A stretch of DNA of 6,060 nt, from the NCBI GenBank assembly GCA_028687155.1, contig JAQUAR010000110.1, positions 1 to 6,060 of the forward strand. Direction: 5' to 3'. Shown here piece by piece: positions 5,388-6,060 of the stretch. The notes under the pieces were generated by a model. That model was not told where the DNA came from and ran no database searches. It saw only the letters and a program-made list of their open reading frames with translations. The translations under genes and the position numbers were made by a program. The stretch is from Methylacidiphilaceae bacterium. Lineage in GTDB: Bacteria > Verrucomicrobiota > Verrucomicrobiia > Methylacidiphilales > Methylacidiphilaceae. Position 1 is the stretch's first letter. Each line of letters opens with the position of its first letter.

Positions 5388-6060
5388 GTGAGCTTGGAGC
5401 CCTCCGCCGGTTCGCATCGGCCTCTCTCGAGCCACCTTGCGCTGGTGGGTGCCAGCCTCTTTGCCCTTCTCAACACCGGGGCCTTCACAGGGATCATCCC
5501 CTATTGCGTAGCCGAACTCGGCCAGCACCAGAGCCATGGGAGCTGGATGAACGGGGAGTTCTTCGCGGCGCAGGCGCTGGGAATGTTGCTGGCGAATCCG
5601 CTGGCCCAGCGGATCGGCGCTCTTCGTCTCTTTCTCTGGGCGGGCTGGACGACGGCGTCGGGTGCGCTGCTCTGCGCCCTGGCTCCGGGATTTGTCTTCT
5701 TCCTTCTCGCCCGAATCGTGCTGGGAGCGGGCGGCGGAGTCCTGATCCTGCTCGCTCCGGCCTTGCTCCTGGACACGTACCGGCCGCGCTTCCGGGAGTT
5801 CGCCCCGGTGGTCTGGGCGGTGATCGCGATTCTCCCCTTTACGATCGGGCCGCTCCTCGGTGGCTGGATCGAGGAAAGATGGGGCAGGGAAGCGGCGAGC
5901 TGGCGGCTCTGGTTCCTAATCGACGGGGCCGTGGTAGGGCTCTGCGCCGAGTGGGTTCGCCGGCTTTTGAGGGCGACCGCGCCCGCGCGAACGGACGCCC
6001 GCTTCGACTGGACCGGCTTCGGCTTGCTCGCGACCGGCCTCTTCTCCTTGCAGACCGCTT
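5388..6060 (+). CDS. MFS transporter, DHA2 (EmrB-like) family, N-terminal part
   Basis: Inner-membrane secondary transporter, probably a proton-coupled exporter; 224 codons are visible before the right edge, about half of a usual 450-520 residue protein. Predicted membrane segments: about 17-38, 53-72, 79-99, 102-128, 139-160, 172-193, with a seventh beginning at 210. Family features: the loop between segments 2 and 3 (LAQRIGALRL, 72-81) as a degenerate motif A; ARIVLGAGGGVLI (108-120) in segment 4; TIGPLLGGWI (152-161), the antiporter motif C; SWRLWFLID (171-179), like the DHA2 'WRW.F.IN' element; and FDWTGFGLL (206-214), the typical DHA2 entry to segment 7. The segment 1 motif usual in EmrB-type pumps (Asp-x-Thr-Ile-Val-Asn) is absent; the visible sequence is LLNTGAFTGIIPY. 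The GTG start is fixed by AAAGGAGG at 5372-5379. The gene stands alone on its strand after a 429-base gap. The substrate cannot be told from sequence. Confidence 0.88.
   Translation, partial: MSLEPSAGSHRPLSSHLALVGASLFALLNTGAFTGIIPYCVAELGQHQSHGSWMNGEFFAAQALGMLLANPLAQRIGALRLFLWAGWTTASGALLCALAPGFVFFLLARIVLGAGGGVLILLAPALLLDTYRPRFREFAPVVWAVIAILPFTIGPLLGGWIEERWGREAASWRLWFLIDGAVVGLCAEWVRRLLRATAPARTDARFDWTGFGLLATGLFSLQTA

Noticed and set aside
5083..5391. Plus-strand frame of 102 codons whose stop overlaps the MFS GTG start
   Set aside because: The overlap geometry is attractive, but the Pro/Arg/Gly-rich product has no signature and no ribosome-binding site precedes it.

Overview
The window (about 58-60 % G+C by eye) comes from a Gram-negative bacterium: it carries a TonB-dependent outer-membrane receptor and an exported phosphatase-type enzyme with a signal peptide. 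Shine-Dalgarno sites are strong where present. I cannot name the organism with confidence. The style (TonB receptor rich in Gly, Asn and Tyr, DUF302 gene, DHA2-like transporter) would fit an environmental or acidophilic lineage, but that is only an impression.

Left two thirds, minus strand (1-3918): a two-gene transcription unit read right to left. First is a 902-residue TonB-dependent receptor. Twenty-two bases later comes a secreted phosphoesterase of the phospholipase C / acid phosphatase family (PF04185 type), whose last part lies beyond base 1. Its catalytic and metal-binding signatures are visible.

Upstream of the receptor (4028-4170) is the most striking element: thirteen head-to-tail 11-bp units in perfect register. 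T at unit position 3 and C at position 6 are invariant, position 4 is always T or G, and G at position 2 occurs in 12 of 13. Read toward the receptor, the best units have the form TTTGTCACATA / TTTGTAACA. This resembles the 11-bp direct-repeat architecture of PhoB/PhoP (OmpR-family) sites. With a TonB receptor and a phosphoesterase downstream, the simplest model is a phosphate-starvation-controlled module that imports or salvages an organophosphorus compound. The array is far longer than the usual two to four repeats.

Right third, plus strand (4489-6060): a possible 26-codon leader ORF whose stop overlaps (ATGA) the start of a DUF302 gene (4566-4958). A 429-base gap with several inverted repeats follows, then a GTG-started MFS transporter of DHA2 type that runs off the right edge. 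The gap between the array and the leader ORF holds no convincing gene. No RNA gene, insertion sequence or CRISPR array was found.
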